Positions 1-7,447 of a stretch of DNA of 21,087 bases are shown piece by piece; the first letter of the stretch is position 1; every line of letters starts with the position of its first letter. Both the position numbers and the translations under genes were made by a program. The notes beneath the pieces were generated by a model that made no database searches, was not told where the DNA came from, and worked only from the letters and a program-made list of their open reading frames with translations. The DNA is from an uncultured Nitrospira sp. (GTDB lineage Bacteria > Nitrospirota > Nitrospiria > Nitrospirales > UBA8639), in contig CABVRQ010000015.1 of the NCBI GenBank assembly GCA_902500695.1, positions 51,877 through 72,963 of the forward strand, in the 5' to 3' direction.

Positions 1-1
1 A

Positions 2-418
2 CTTGTGGATTCGGGCCTTCAGTGTGCGAATTTGGATCAAAATGGGAATCATCGACCGGTGGATGGTGGGACGGGCACCAGACAATGCGACCGTGGAGCG
101 GAGGAACTCAATGCCGGTTGTGGTTCGCCGGGACCGACGACCGCTCTTGAACCCCCTGACAGTGGAAGTAATGTGGCATTCCAACCCTTGTTTGTCTGGG
201 AACCTAAGGCTGGTGCGAACACATATAATGTCAAACTCTCGACCCAACCTCCCCCATTTGAGACAAGCATTGTTGCCGAGGTTTCCGGTATCACCGCGAC
301 TCATTGGAAACCAGAGGTGACGTTGCTTTCTAATCAAGTCTATTACTGGCAGGTCAAGTCGTTCAGCCTTTGCGGTGGGACAAAAAAGAGTGAGGTGTTC
401 AGTTTTACGACTTCATAG
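2..418 (+). CDS. C-terminal end of a probably exported protein with a fibronectin-III-like domain (5' end outside window)
   Basis: The reading frame is open from the window edge to a TAG at 416-418, so the true start lies upstream; the GTG at position 5 is just an internal valine codon. The last ~80 residues fit the beta-sandwich modules found at the ends of secreted bacterial enzymes: a PLFVWEP strand, the GANTYNVKLS strand, then NQVYYWQVKSFSLCGG and a closing VFSFTT. This pattern is typical of fibronectin-III-like repeats behind secreted peptidases. The preceding segment (CANLDQNG, then a Cys/Gly-rich linker) faintly recalls a calcium-binding dockerin loop, but it does not stay convincing in one frame and may contain an indel. 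The catalytic or main domain is not in the window, so the overall function is unknown. The gene is followed by about 2 kb without an intact gene. Confidence 0.6.
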   Translation, partial: LVDSGLQCANLDQNGNHRPVDGGTGTRQCDRGAEELNAGCGSPGPTTALEPPDSGSNVAFQPLFVWEPKAGANTYNVKLSTQPPPFETSIVAEVSGITATHWKPEVTLLSNQVYYWQVKSFSLCGGTKKSEVFSFTTS

Positions 419-513
419 TTGGGGTGAAATTTTGAGAAGTCAGCATAAAAGTCATACTAAGGCCAGTCTTACGTCTTTCGGCTAACTGAAAGGGTTGAAT
501 CACGGACCTTTTT

Positions 514-1173
514 TAACGGGTTTCCATCCCTTGTCATAACCTTCACCCTGAACCGTCTTTGGGGATTTCTCGGTGCATTGGCATTTGCTTTTAGTGGATC
601 CAAAGCGTAGGCGGGGACGAAATGTTACGACTTTAGTGGTCCTGCTCCGGATACCACGTCCAAAGGCGGAGAAACTGTCAATGCGCAGTATTCGGCGATT
701 CATCTCCACCGATTCTAAACGGAGAATGGCTCATCAACTACACCTAACCCAGAAGCTAGAATTGTGAATTCACTTCTTCCCCAGGGGCAAGTGCCATCGT
801 GGGTTGTTTCACAAATAGTGATGCTAAGTGGTGCCACAAAAGCAAGTTCAGCGAGTGACGTTGAAATTTGGCGAAAAGACTGGCCTTAACGATATTCAAC
901 TATGGAACGTTGGGGTCCACAGTGAGCAGCGTATTTGGCATGGCTAATGTGCCCAACTGAATGGTCAGAAAATGGGAGAAGCCAAGTTTGATGGTAGGGT
1001 TCAGGTTGCTGTGGCCGCAGTTACCTGACTCCCAGGCACTACCCGCATGGGTCCGAGGCACCCTAACATTGGAGGCCGATCCAACCGTTTCCCTTCCTAA
1101 TAGGTGGATTCAAATATTTTCAGTTGGTCGATGCAGCACATTGCAAATAGATGATGCGTGCATCACGGAATAA
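514..1173 (+). pseudogene. Possible remnant of a secreted-protein gene, multiply frameshifted
   Basis: Joining three frames gives a plausible order: a hydrophobic N-terminal segment (FLGALAFAF), a middle part with a VTLKFGEKTGLNDIQLWNVG segment and QKMGEAKFDGRVQVAVAAVT, and an end reading LTLEADPTVS then LQIDDACITE. The end resembles the final strand (xxIDDxxI) of carbohydrate-binding jelly-roll modules. At least two frame changes and four stop codons would be needed, so no functional product is expected. The neighbour on the left also ends in a secreted beta-domain, which fits a decaying locus for extracellular proteins. The evidence is by eye only, and chance resemblance in an AT-richer spacer remains possible. 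Confidence 0.25.
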
Positions 1174-1188
1174 TGTTTTTTCTTTCCT

Positions 1189-1219
1189 GTCCAGGTTTGG
1201 CTTGCAAGCCAACCTGGAC
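1189..1219. repeat. Long inverted repeat (15-bp stem, one bulged base)
   Basis: GTCCAGGTT(T)GGCTTG is followed directly by CAAGCCAACCTGGAC, making an almost loopless palindrome with a single unpaired T. It begins 16 bases after the stop at 1173. There is no T-run on the 3' side of either strand (a T-rich tract precedes it on the plus strand), so it is not a standard intrinsic terminator. It could be a recombination or protein-binding site or a cruciform-prone relic. Confidence 0.6.
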
Positions 1220-2190
1220 GGGAGTTACCGGGTTGCTCATAAACGGAGGAGAAGTCAATTGAATTGTGTTTTTTTCGCCATGATAGCCACTGCCGCGTTG
1301 GTTTTTGGAATGCCTCCATCTCGGTGGGATTCAGCCCTGTTGCCTGGGAGGAGAGTCAAAGGGTTCGAGGAATGACATCATGGCTATTGGAGACCTGACC
1401 CGGTGAAGGATGTCATAAGCCGGATTCGTTTGGAAGGCCGAAAAGATAGCAACGATAAATGGAAATATCTGACAAAAGCCACTTTAGAAAGTATTGATTA
1501 TGCTCCATAGTTGCATGCTGTCGAGGTTCACTGCGTTGAGCCGAAATTTTGCTTTTGGGCACGCTGAAGCTCTAGCTTGGGTTTTATTCCCAGAGAGGGA
1601 ACGGTTCGTCAATATAGTATGGCTGGAGATGGAGCTGAGAATGCACATATCATGGCAAGACAGTCGGTGTGGCCGTATGGAAAACTGTGAACGCTTTTCG
1701 GATCCCGTCGCCTTTACCGTCTTTTGAAGGGAGGATCTTTGGTTAATCCAGGAGAGTCTCAGGGAAGATGTCTGGCTGCATTCGGGTTCATTTCTTGTGA
1801 AAAGACTGAGGAGTCGGCATTCACAGATGGGAAAACCCGTGGTACCATTTCTTCGACTGAATTTATTGTGGAAAATTCAGGTTGAATTGGATTATAAGGT
1901 AGGGCTTTTCATCGAATAAAATTTTGGCAGAAAAATTTTCAAGCAATCCTCATCTCCGAAATTAAGGCACTTCCATCCCGCGAACGTGTGTTCTCTTTCA
2001 TGGCCGAGCTGAAAACCGGGAGTCGGGTTTCACTCATCGATTTGTGCAGCGAGCTAATGCTCGCCTCTTTCCCACACTAGTTGTGCTCCTTTCGACGCAT
2101 CTTCCGAATCCCGTTAAACAACATTTCAGGTATTTTGGTATCCGGACTGGGAATTTTCCACTGTACGCTACCAAAATTCTCAAACGAAAA

Positions 2191-2212
2191 TCCCGTCTGC
2201 CATCGGACGGGA
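2191..2212. repeat. Short inverted repeat flanked by A-runs
   Basis: TCCCGTC (2191-2197) and GACGGGA (2206-2212) form a perfect 7-bp stem with an 8-base loop, flanked by AAAA on both sides. Read on the minus strand it is a hairpin followed by TTTT, so it could act as a weak minus-strand terminator, although no minus-strand gene lies next to it. Confidence 0.4.
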
Positions 2213-2374
2213 AAAGCAGACGCCAGGGATCAGGGGCTCTGGCTTGAGGCACATGAATGTTTCCGGATTCCTCTTAAGATTTTCTGGATATTTAGCCGAT
2301 GTATTCCATAAATTTGGACTTTAGGCTGGGCGCGATTGATTCCCTTTTAATCACCATTATCACAGGAGTGCAAT

Positions 2375-3604
2375 GTGCCGACCAGTTTTGTCAATTCCGG
2401 GTTCGAAAATGAGGGGGTTTCTGTTCTAGCAAGTGCTCCATCGCTTCGACATGTTTTGTCTCAGGCTGATTGCCGCAGTCTGACCCCAAAGCTTGAGCAG
2501 TTCCTGGCCGGGCGTCCTGAGACACCGTTTTTAGCCCTTGACCTCGAGCAGGTACGGAACAAGTACCTCGAACTTCAAGGGGAGTTTCCCCAGGCAGCGA
2601 TTCATTATGCGGTGAAAGCCAATCCCGCCCCGGAAATTATTCAACTGTTAGCGACGCTGGGCTCCCGCTTTGATGTTGCGAGCCGGTATGAACTGGATTT
2701 GTGTCTGTCCCTCGGGGTACCGGCCACCTGGCTGTCGTATGGCAACACGGTCAAAAAAGAGGTGGATATTGCTTATGCCTTTGACTGCGGGGTCAGGCTC
2801 TTTGCCTTTGACAGTGAAGCCGAACTCGAAAAATTGGGTAGACAGGCACCGGGAGCGGGAGTGCAATGTCGAGTATTGAGCCAAGGGAAAAACGCGGATT
2901 GGCCTCTTTCTCGAAAATTCGGCTGTGACTTAGCCATGGCGTATGATTTGCTTCTCAGTAGTCGTGATCTCGGGTTGAACCCCCTGGGAGTGACCTTCCA
3001 TGTGGGGTCTCAACAAACAGATCCCCAGCAATGGGTCGAGCCCATGCAGCAGGCAGCGGAATTGTACAGCCAATTGAGGAGACAGGATCTTGAGCTGGAA
3101 TGGATTAATATTGGCGGAGGACTCCCTGCTACCTATCAAACGACCCTTCGGCCATTTTCGCACTACGCCCAAACTATTCAACAGGCTCTACAGCAATCCT
3201 TTGGTGTCACACCCCCTCAACTGATGATTGAACCCGGGCGATTTCTGGTGGCGGATGCGGGAGTGATCCAGAGCGAGGTGATCCTCGTGGCTCACAAATC
3301 CCGCGAAGATGTTCGGCGGTGGGTGTATCTTGATATCGGCAAGTTTGGCGGTTTGGCTGAAACGATGGATGAATGTATTAAGTACCGCCTACGCACCCTC
3401 CGTGAGGGTCCCACGGGTCCGGTGATATTGGCTGGCCCCACTTGCGACAGCGCAGACGTGTTATATGAAAAAACGTCCTATGAATTGCCCCTGGATTTGG
3501 CTATTGGTGATCGAATCGAAGTTTTAAGCGCCGGCGCTTATACCAGCAGTTATGCGTCTGTGGGATTTAATGGATTTCCTCCCTTGCGGACCTACTGTCT
3601 CTAA
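2375..3604 (+). CDS. Fold-type III PLP-dependent decarboxylase (ornithine/lysine decarboxylase type)
   Basis: This 409-residue enzyme belongs to the alanine-racemase-fold decarboxylases that convert ornithine, lysine or related diamino acids to polyamines in the cytoplasm. Visible family marks are the PLP lysine in YAVKAN (K81), HVGSQ (209-213), the phosphate-binding GGG (247-249), EPGR (286-289), the active-site cysteine in GPTCDSAD (C357, D358, D361) and GAYT (387-390). The CDSAD motif fits the ornithine/lysine decarboxylase branch better than diaminopimelate decarboxylase, and length is normal for it. The exact substrate cannot be told from sequence alone. The start is a GTG six bases after AGGAG (2364-2368); the ATG two bases earlier is in another frame and soon stops. 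It appears to stand alone: no polyamine synthesis or transport gene lies beside it. Confidence 0.9.
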   Translation: MPTSFVNSGFENEGVSVLASAPSLRHVLSQADCRSLTPKLEQFLAGRPETPFLALDLEQVRNKYLELQGEFPQAAIHYAVKANPAPEIIQLLATLGSRFDVASRYELDLCLSLGVPATWLSYGNTVKKEVDIAYAFDCGVRLFAFDSEAELEKLGRQAPGAGVQCRVLSQGKNADWPLSRKFGCDLAMAYDLLLSSRDLGLNPLGVTFHVGSQQTDPQQWVEPMQQAAELYSQLRRQDLELEWINIGGGLPATYQTTLRPFSHYAQTIQQALQQSFGVTPPQLMIEPGRFLVADAGVIQSEVILVAHKSREDVRRWVYLDIGKFGGLAETMDECIKYRLRTLREGPTGPVILAGPTCDSADVLYEKTSYELPLDLAIGDRIEVLSAGAYTSSYASVGFNGFPPLRTYCL

Positions 3605-3763
3605 CGGGGTAGCCTGATCATTGCACAGTGTGCTCGTTTCACTGCTTATCGGAGTGTAGAGGCCGTTGATTTATTTCCCTGGCTTTTCTACAGTATTTTT
3701 CTGACTCAGCTAGCCCCGCAGGGTGGGTTCAAAATCCAAGATCTGACAAAACTGGACCACGGC

Positions 3764-3783
3764 CTTCCTGGTGGACCAGGAAG
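3764..3783 (+). terminator. Hairpin downstream of the decarboxylase gene
   Basis: CTTCCTGG and CCAGGAAG pair perfectly around a TGGA loop, 160 bases after the decarboxylase stop. The downstream T-content is weak (ATTTT only after ten bases), so termination is possible but not assured. Confidence 0.35.
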
Positions 3784-3818
3784 CTTGCATAGATTTTAGG
3801 CAAAAATGAAAGAAAAAA

Positions 3819-3848
3819 TTGTCTTAATCGTTCCTTTTTTAATACAGT
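3819..3848 (+). promoter_or_regulatory. Candidate sigma-70 promoter
   Basis: TTGTCT (3819-3824) and TACAGT (3843-3848) are separated by 18 bases inside an AT-rich stretch. It would start transcription just before the palindromes at 3861-3898 and read into the PAS-like gene. Both boxes are imperfect. Confidence 0.35.
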
Positions 3849-3860
3849 AGATAGGGTATT

Positions 3861-3898
3861 AGGGGTTTTCCCCTGAATAACTAGGAATTTCCCTAGTT
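3861..3898. promoter_or_regulatory. Two adjacent palindromes, candidate operator sites
   Basis: AGGGG-TTTT-CCCCT (3861-3874) is followed four bases later by AACTAGG-AATTTC-CCTAGTT (3879-3898). The centres are about 21 bases apart, two helical turns, so both would face the same side of the DNA. Such pairs are typical of dimeric regulators of the LuxR/response-regulator kind, but the protein is unknown. A third palindrome, CTCTTT-T-AAAGAG, sits at 3925-3937. Confidence 0.45.
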
Positions 3899-4004
3899 GT
3901 GCATGAGGTGGGAACTCTTATTTACTCTTTTAAAGAGCGCTGAAATATTGGTGGGAGCACCATCTCTATGATAGGGAAAATGGATAGAAACCAGGGAGGG
4001 TTCC

Positions 4005-4457
4005 ATGTCCAGGGAACGTTGGTCCAAGGCTATGTGGGAAGAATTTCTGAGCAGGATTTTTTCAGGGGATCATGTCTCGTTTGTTCCCCATAAAATTTTT
4101 CGCTGGGATGAAAATGGAATCTATCGGGATTGCTTTTTCCCTGTTCCCTGTCAACACCTTGTAGGTGGAGAGCATCTGATTGGGCGGACCATCAATGAGA
4201 TCTTACCTAAAGATTCGGCCAGAAGTTTGAAAAAAGCCCTGACCAAAACACTGAAGACTCAACGACCCCAAGATGTACAATTGGTTTTTCCAACCTTGGG
4301 AAAGACGGTTGTTGCGGTCGTCCGGTTATTTCCTTATGAGTCTGAGGCATTGGGCTTCGTTACAGATCATTACTTAGATGGTTGTCCAGTCATTTCGGTT
4401 TCCCCTCAGGAGCCCTCCTTGGCCTTTCTCAAAGGCTCCTCGACCTATACCCTGTAA
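4005..4457 (+). CDS. Small PAS-like domain protein
   Basis: The 150-residue product reads like a single PAS-type module. After a charged N-terminus comes IFRWDENGIYRDCFFP, resembling the first strands of a PAS fold, then GRTINEILP (helix start often seen in PAS domains), a Lys-rich helix, and the strand pair VVAVVRLFPYESEALGFVTDHY. No kinase, HTH, GGDEF or transmembrane part is attached, so it may be a stand-alone sensor or partner of another regulator, probably cytoplasmic. The start is ATG with GGGAGG ahead of it at a suitable distance. Its stop lies about 80 bases into the next (broken) frame. The upstream DNA has several palindromes, so expression is probably regulated. Ligand and partner are not visible; the assignment rests on motif resemblance. 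Confidence 0.65.
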   Translation: MSRERWSKAMWEEFLSRIFSGDHVSFVPHKIFRWDENGIYRDCFFPVPCQHLVGGEHLIGRTINEILPKDSARSLKKALTKTLKTQRPQDVQLVFPTLGKTVVAVVRLFPYESEALGFVTDHYLDGCPVISVSPQEPSLAFLKGSSTYTL

Positions 4458-4964
4458 TTCGTGTGAGAGAGATTTTCTGAAAATTTCTCCCGATGATCGG
4501 GTTGGCAATTGGTGGGAATTTTCTGCGGTTGTCTTGACAGGGCTGGTGCATCTTGTATTCACAAGTCTTGATGCAAAGGGACTTTTCATAGCCTTGGCCA
4601 GCATCAGTTGGATGAGCTATGTTGTCTGGCAGGTTCGGCAAGATCCGACGAAGTGGAAGAGTTGGGGGTTTCGCACCGACAATCTTCGAGAAGCTTTTAT
4701 TTGGCCATCAGTGTTATTTGTCGGGTCGGGGTTAGTCATGGCCTGTTGTCGGCCATTCCCATTGGGGTGATTCTATTTGCTGTGGTTCATTTCCCCGACG
4801 TGTGGCTGATGCTGGCCACCGGCCTTATGGCCTGCTTTTTTATTCCGTTCTATATCCGTGACCGGAATCTTTGGCCGTTGGGGATCTATCATGGCTGGCT
4901 GGGCAGGTTTTTGTATTTATGGGTTCCTGGCCGTGACCCCTGGGTATCCGTCTTCGGAAAATAA
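4378..4964 (+). pseudogene. CPBP/CAAX-type intramembrane protease, disrupted by deletion and frameshift
   Basis: Two overlapping frames together give most of a CPBP (Abi/CAAX-protease) membrane protein. The first (to 4770) carries the N-terminal membrane segments (VVLTGLVHLVF, LFIALASISWMSYVVW) and WGFRTDNLREAF. The second, from about 4735 in another frame to the TAA at 4962-4964, carries FAVVHFPD (the FxxxH motif), a further membrane segment, RNLWPLGIYHGWLG (the second histidine motif) and YLWVPGRDPW. The normal stretch between them, holding the first catalytic motif with its glutamates, is absent, and the frame changes at about 4735-4745. A deletion of roughly 100 bases or more not divisible by three would explain both. 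The start is uncertain: ATG 4378 overlaps the upstream gene, and no better start lies before 4500. The product would be inactive. Confidence 0.75.
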
Positions 4965-4976
4965 CTCGCGACCCAC

Positions 4977-5006
4977 TTGACGAGTTTGATGAGAGCGGAG
5001 TAGAAA
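4977..5006 (+). promoter_or_regulatory. Candidate sigma-70 promoter for the 96-residue gene
   Basis: TTGACG (4977-4982) and TAGAAA (5001-5006) are 18 bases apart, 34 bases before the ATG at 5040. The -35 box is good and the -10 box poor. Confidence 0.35.
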
Positions 5007-5039
5007 AAGAGCCACTGTTGACGATGTAAAGGGAGATGT

Positions 5040-5330
5040 ATGGCTATGGAAAATAATCCGCTCGTAATTTCTGATCAGGAACGGTTGCAGCTTTTGTATG
5101 AACGGTTTCGGGATGTGTGTTTGGTGGAAAAGGAAGTGTGGACGGAAATCTATATGCCCCGGCAAACGGAGAAGGGCATGGTGCTCACCAATCAACACGA
5201 ATGCTATGAAGTGATGATTGACGATGAAGCGGTTGAAGATGCGCTGGAGGCCAATATTCCATTAGGAGCAAAGGCCTTGGGTGCAGCGATTCAGGAATAT
5301 AAAGATCATATTTCGTTTCGAAAAAAATAG
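5040..5330 (+). CDS. Small acidic protein of unknown function
   Basis: The 96-residue product is soluble-looking, with no signal peptide or membrane segment. It has a helical, charged N-terminal part (QERLQLLYERFRDVCLVEKEVW), a mid-part with YMPRQTEKGMVL, and an acidic stretch MIDDEAVEDALEAN before a basic tail. I do not recognise the family. The start is supported by GGGAG (5031-5035); two in-frame ATGs (5040 and 5046) are both possible, with the second at the more usual spacing. It follows the broken CPBP gene by 75 bases on the same strand and has its own possible promoter. A strong hairpin at 5488-5526 lies between it and the convergent gene. Confidence 0.65.
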   Translation: MAMENNPLVISDQERLQLLYERFRDVCLVEKEVWTEIYMPRQTEKGMVLTNQHECYEVMIDDEAVEDALEANIPLGAKALGAAIQEYKDHISFRKK

Positions 5331-5487
5331 TTCGTTCTTTTGACCAAGGTGAATCAAACCCTTATAGCTAGCGCCATGACGATTGCCAGCTCTTCCCCAG
5401 CCTTGATAGCAAGGTCCTGCAGGTTGCAACCGGCTTAACCCGGCCCTCATTCGGATTTCTTTAGTTCGAAGAGTGAGAAATATTGAA

Positions 5488-5526
5488 GCTTTTCCCCTCT
5501 GCATTTTCTTGGCAGAGGGGGAAAGC
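5488..5526. terminator. Strong hairpin between convergent genes
   Basis: GCTTTTCCCCTCTGC (5488-5502) and GCAGAGGGGGAAAGC (5512-5526) pair over 15 bases with one mismatch that is a G-U pair in RNA, around a 9-base loop. It sits between the plus-strand gene ending at 5330 and the minus-strand gene ending at 5592. The stem's own A/U ends replace a separate U-tract, so it probably stops or protects transcripts from both sides. Confidence 0.65.
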
Positions 5527-5591
5527 AATGTTGATCACCCTGAAGCGAAGGGCGTTTTTGTGCCTGGGCTCTTTGATAGGGAAAGCGTTGA

Positions 5592-6011
5592 TTACGTTGC
5601 CGGAATCGCTTCTTTCACAGGTGCTGCAACTTTTGCTGCAGCAGGAGGCGGTACCTTTTTGGCTTTTTCGGTATCCTGATAGGCTTTGTCTTGCGCCATC
5701 CAATCATGTCTGAGTTTTTCAGATATGATTTTTGTGGTTTCTAGCATTTCCGGGATTTTAGTCAGGGTTTTGTCATGGGCTTCCATGGCGAAGCCGATGT
5801 GGTTCGAGCTGTATTGATCGAATTGCACGCGAATGATCTCTACGTTCGGAAGAATCTCAGAAAATCGTGCGGTATACGATTTCCCCTTCTCCGTTAAGCT
5901 TTTTCCATCTTCTTCGACCAGGGCGACGGTACCGGCCGGTACATCCTTCCCGGTAAATTTATGCAACTGTCCAAAGTCTCCAATGGCATAGCGTGTTATT
6001 TCGGTTCCCAT
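5592..6011 (-). CDS. Small protein of unknown function with a Lys/Pro/Ala-rich tail
   Basis: The 139-residue product starts MGTEITRYAIGDFGQLHKFTG and has a compact N-terminal half (about 70 residues with alternating strands such as TVALVEEDGKSLT and VEIIRVQFDQY). A helical part (KIPEMLETTKIISEKL) follows, then a low-complexity tail rich in Lys, Pro and Ala (about residues 115-139). No signal peptide or membrane segment is seen. I do not recognise the family. An in-frame ATG three codons upstream (6020) is possible, but the AAGGG at 6021-6025 would touch it; the ATG at 6011 has a normal 9-base spacing. The gene is monocistronic, convergent with the gene ending at 5330 and followed by a strong hairpin. 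Confidence 0.6.
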   Translation of the reverse strand: MGTEITRYAIGDFGQLHKFTGKDVPAGTVALVEEDGKSLTEKGKSYTARFSEILPNVEIIRVQFDQYSSNHIGFAMEAHDKTLTKIPEMLETTKIISEKLRHDWMAQDKAYQDTEKAKKVPPPAAAKVAAPVKEAIPAT

Positions 6012-6177
6012 GTGACCCATCCCTTGTTATGTGTTGATGAAAATGGCCTCGGACTAGACAAACGGGGTGTGAGTGTATTTGGAGTTGTGGTTCAGCCAAA
6101 AACACCATACATTCCGGTATGTCTCGATTGGATTGATTATGAAGGCTCCAGGGCTAGAGAGCAATGGGCCAGGTATT

Positions 6178-6225
6178 AAAAAAGGTGAGTTGAGCCTCCC
6201 GTCAACGGCGTTCGTGTCAGGAGGC
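6178..6225 (-). terminator. Candidate terminator of the DUF898-M48 unit
   Basis: On the minus strand GCCTCC and GGAGGC (6225-6220 and 6199-6194) form a 6-bp stem with a 20-base loop, and a run of six T follows ten bases later. It lies 30 bases past the protease stop. The long loop and distance make it only a moderate candidate. Confidence 0.35.
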
Positions 6226-6255
6226 AAACAGGGTTAAGAAGATGCCTTTAGGGAG

Positions 6256-7356
6256 TCACTCGCAGTATGTGGTGATGTCAGACCACTTGGATTGAAACGG
6301 GAAAGCTCGATAGGTCGTGGAGACAGGTGGCAGCAAGGACTTCAGGTGTGCCAGCCGGTCTTGGGTCGTCGGATGGGTCGAAATATAGCGGAGGAGGTCG
6401 TTTGCAGGTTGCTCTTTTCCAAGTTTGGCAAAAAAGGTGATCATTCCTTCGGGGTTAATTCTCGACCGTTGTAATAATTGGAATCCCTGTTCATCGGCCT
6501 GGTCTTCTGCGTCACGGCTGTAGGACAGGGTCTGAAGGGTTTGGGCGGCTTGGAGTGCATAGGCCACCATGCCGCTGGCATCTCCGCTGAGAGCGGCGAC
6601 GACGAAAGCCATCGACACATGCCGTACGATCAGGTGCATGGTGTGTCGAAGCAGAACGTGTTGAATTTCATGAGCCAGCACTCCCGCGAATTCTTCGGGT
6701 GAAGCGGTGTCTTGCAGGAGACCACGAAAGACCAGGATATACCCGCCAGGGGCAGCCATGGCGTTGACGATGGGGCTATCCACGACGGTCACCTGAAATT
6801 GATAGGGGAGTTGGTCGATGGAATTGGTCATGGTCGTCAATATTGATTCGACTGCGTGGATCAGTTTCTGATTTTGGCAAACAGATTTCCCGGCTGTGAC
6901 TTCCTGTTGAACAAATTGTCCCAACTGGATTTCCCAGGAAATCGGAATGGCCGCAGTGATTGGCTGAGCTAATGAGGGAATCCCCCAGGTGAAGATGGCA
7001 TAGACGATTGGGAGGCTGGTGAGTGCGGCAAGCACCGTCCAGTACACGCGTGTACGTCGCGTGGCGGGATGATGGAAATGTTTGGCGTCCAATCCGCCAT
7101 GCTCATGAATCGCAAGCAGAATTTTAGGGCTGGGGATGACCAGGGTTTCGCCAACTCCTGTTCCTCGCTCGAATCGTACTTCTTCTCCGGAATAGCGCCC
7201 TTGGGTCTGTCGAAGTTCGTGATAGTTCCATGTCGTGGTTGTGTGGGAAGCAAAGTGAAGCCTCAGGCCGACAGCTGTCACCGTAATGGTTACATGCTGT
7301 GGAACCACCGATTGTCCGTCATAATAGGACCCTTTCCAGTCCGTGGGGTATGCCAT
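6256..7356 (-). CDS. M48-family metalloprotease, membrane anchored
   Basis: This is a zinc protease of the M48 (HtpX/Oma1/BepA-like) family, 366 residues from the ATG used here. Residues 1-95 form a beta-rich N-terminal domain (WKGSYYDG start) seen on this subfamily. A membrane helix lies at about 105-128 (VYWTVLAALTSLPIVYAIF). The catalytic domain has AHEIQH (zinc ligands and glutamate at 229-233), a following hydrophobic helix, SRDAEDQAD with the third ligand (E284), and STHP near 326. Such enzymes degrade misfolded or specific envelope proteins. A TTG at 7392 would add twelve residues; neither start has a clear ribosome site, and ATG plus the family's usual beginning favour 7356. It follows the DUF898 gene and is probably co-transcribed; this pairing is common in other bacteria. 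The target is unknown. Confidence 0.88.
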   Translation of the reverse strand: MAYPTDWKGSYYDGQSVVPQHVTITVTAVGLRLHFASHTTTTWNYHELRQTQGRYSGEEVRFERGTGVGETLVIPSPKILLAIHEHGGLDAKHFHHPATRRTRVYWTVLAALTSLPIVYAIFTWGIPSLAQPITAAIPISWEIQLGQFVQQEVTAGKSVCQNQKLIHAVESILTTMTNSIDQLPYQFQVTVVDSPIVNAMAAPGGYILVFRGLLQDTASPEEFAGVLAHEIQHVLLRHTMHLIVRHVSMAFVVAALSGDASGMVAYALQAAQTLQTLSYSRDAEDQADEQGFQLLQRSRINPEGMITFFAKLGKEQPANDLLRYISTHPTTQDRLAHLKSLLPPVSTTYRAFPFQSKWSDITTYCE

Positions 7357-7447
7357 GGGTTGGTTTAGTCTAAGGAAGGCATGAATCGTCAATGCAAGAA
7401 GAGGTGAATGCGGGGACGATCAAAACTGCATACGCATAACGGCCAAA

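Larger units (their letters stand above)
419..2374. other. ~2 kb without an intact gene; possible decayed coding remnants
   Basis: No frame on either strand gives a convincing complete protein here, which is striking against the dense coding on the right. Protein-like stretches appear in shifting frames. Frame 2 from ~514 to 889 (stops at 608, 716, 887) begins with a hydrophobic signal-like segment. Frame 3 from ~846 to 1026 reads VTLKFGEKTGLNDIQLWNVG with stops at 945 and 1026. Frame 1 ends at 1173 with LQIDDACITE, like the last strand of a carbohydrate-binding module. A second stretch in frame 2 starts after a good GGAGGAG ribosome site (1245-1251) with a TTG at 1259 and is interrupted at 1373, 1508, 1565, 1688 and 1883. 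Stop density is only modestly below random, so decay of former secreted-protein genes is a suggestion only. Confidence 0.4.
3605..4004 (+). other. 400-base regulatory region upstream of the PAS-like gene
   Basis: No coding frame is supported here. The region holds a GC-rich hairpin near the end of the decarboxylase transcript, an AT-rich promoter-like stretch around 3819-3848, and three short palindromes between 3861 and 3937, described separately. The density of inverted repeats in front of a small PAS-type sensor-like protein suggests controlled transcription. Confidence 0.5.

Noticed and set aside
1..320. Alternative frame 3 reading at the window start
   Set aside because: The fibronectin-III-like signature is in the other frame; this one is Arg/Met-rich and has no fold.
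2034..2311. Short overlapping frames on both strands before the decarboxylase
   Set aside because: None has a ribosome site or protein-like composition; the apparent repeated FRIPL segments reflect two loosely similar DNA stretches.
5473..5713. Short plus-strand frames across the hairpin at 5488-5526
   Set aside because: They run antisense to the small minus-strand gene and begin within or before the terminator hairpin.
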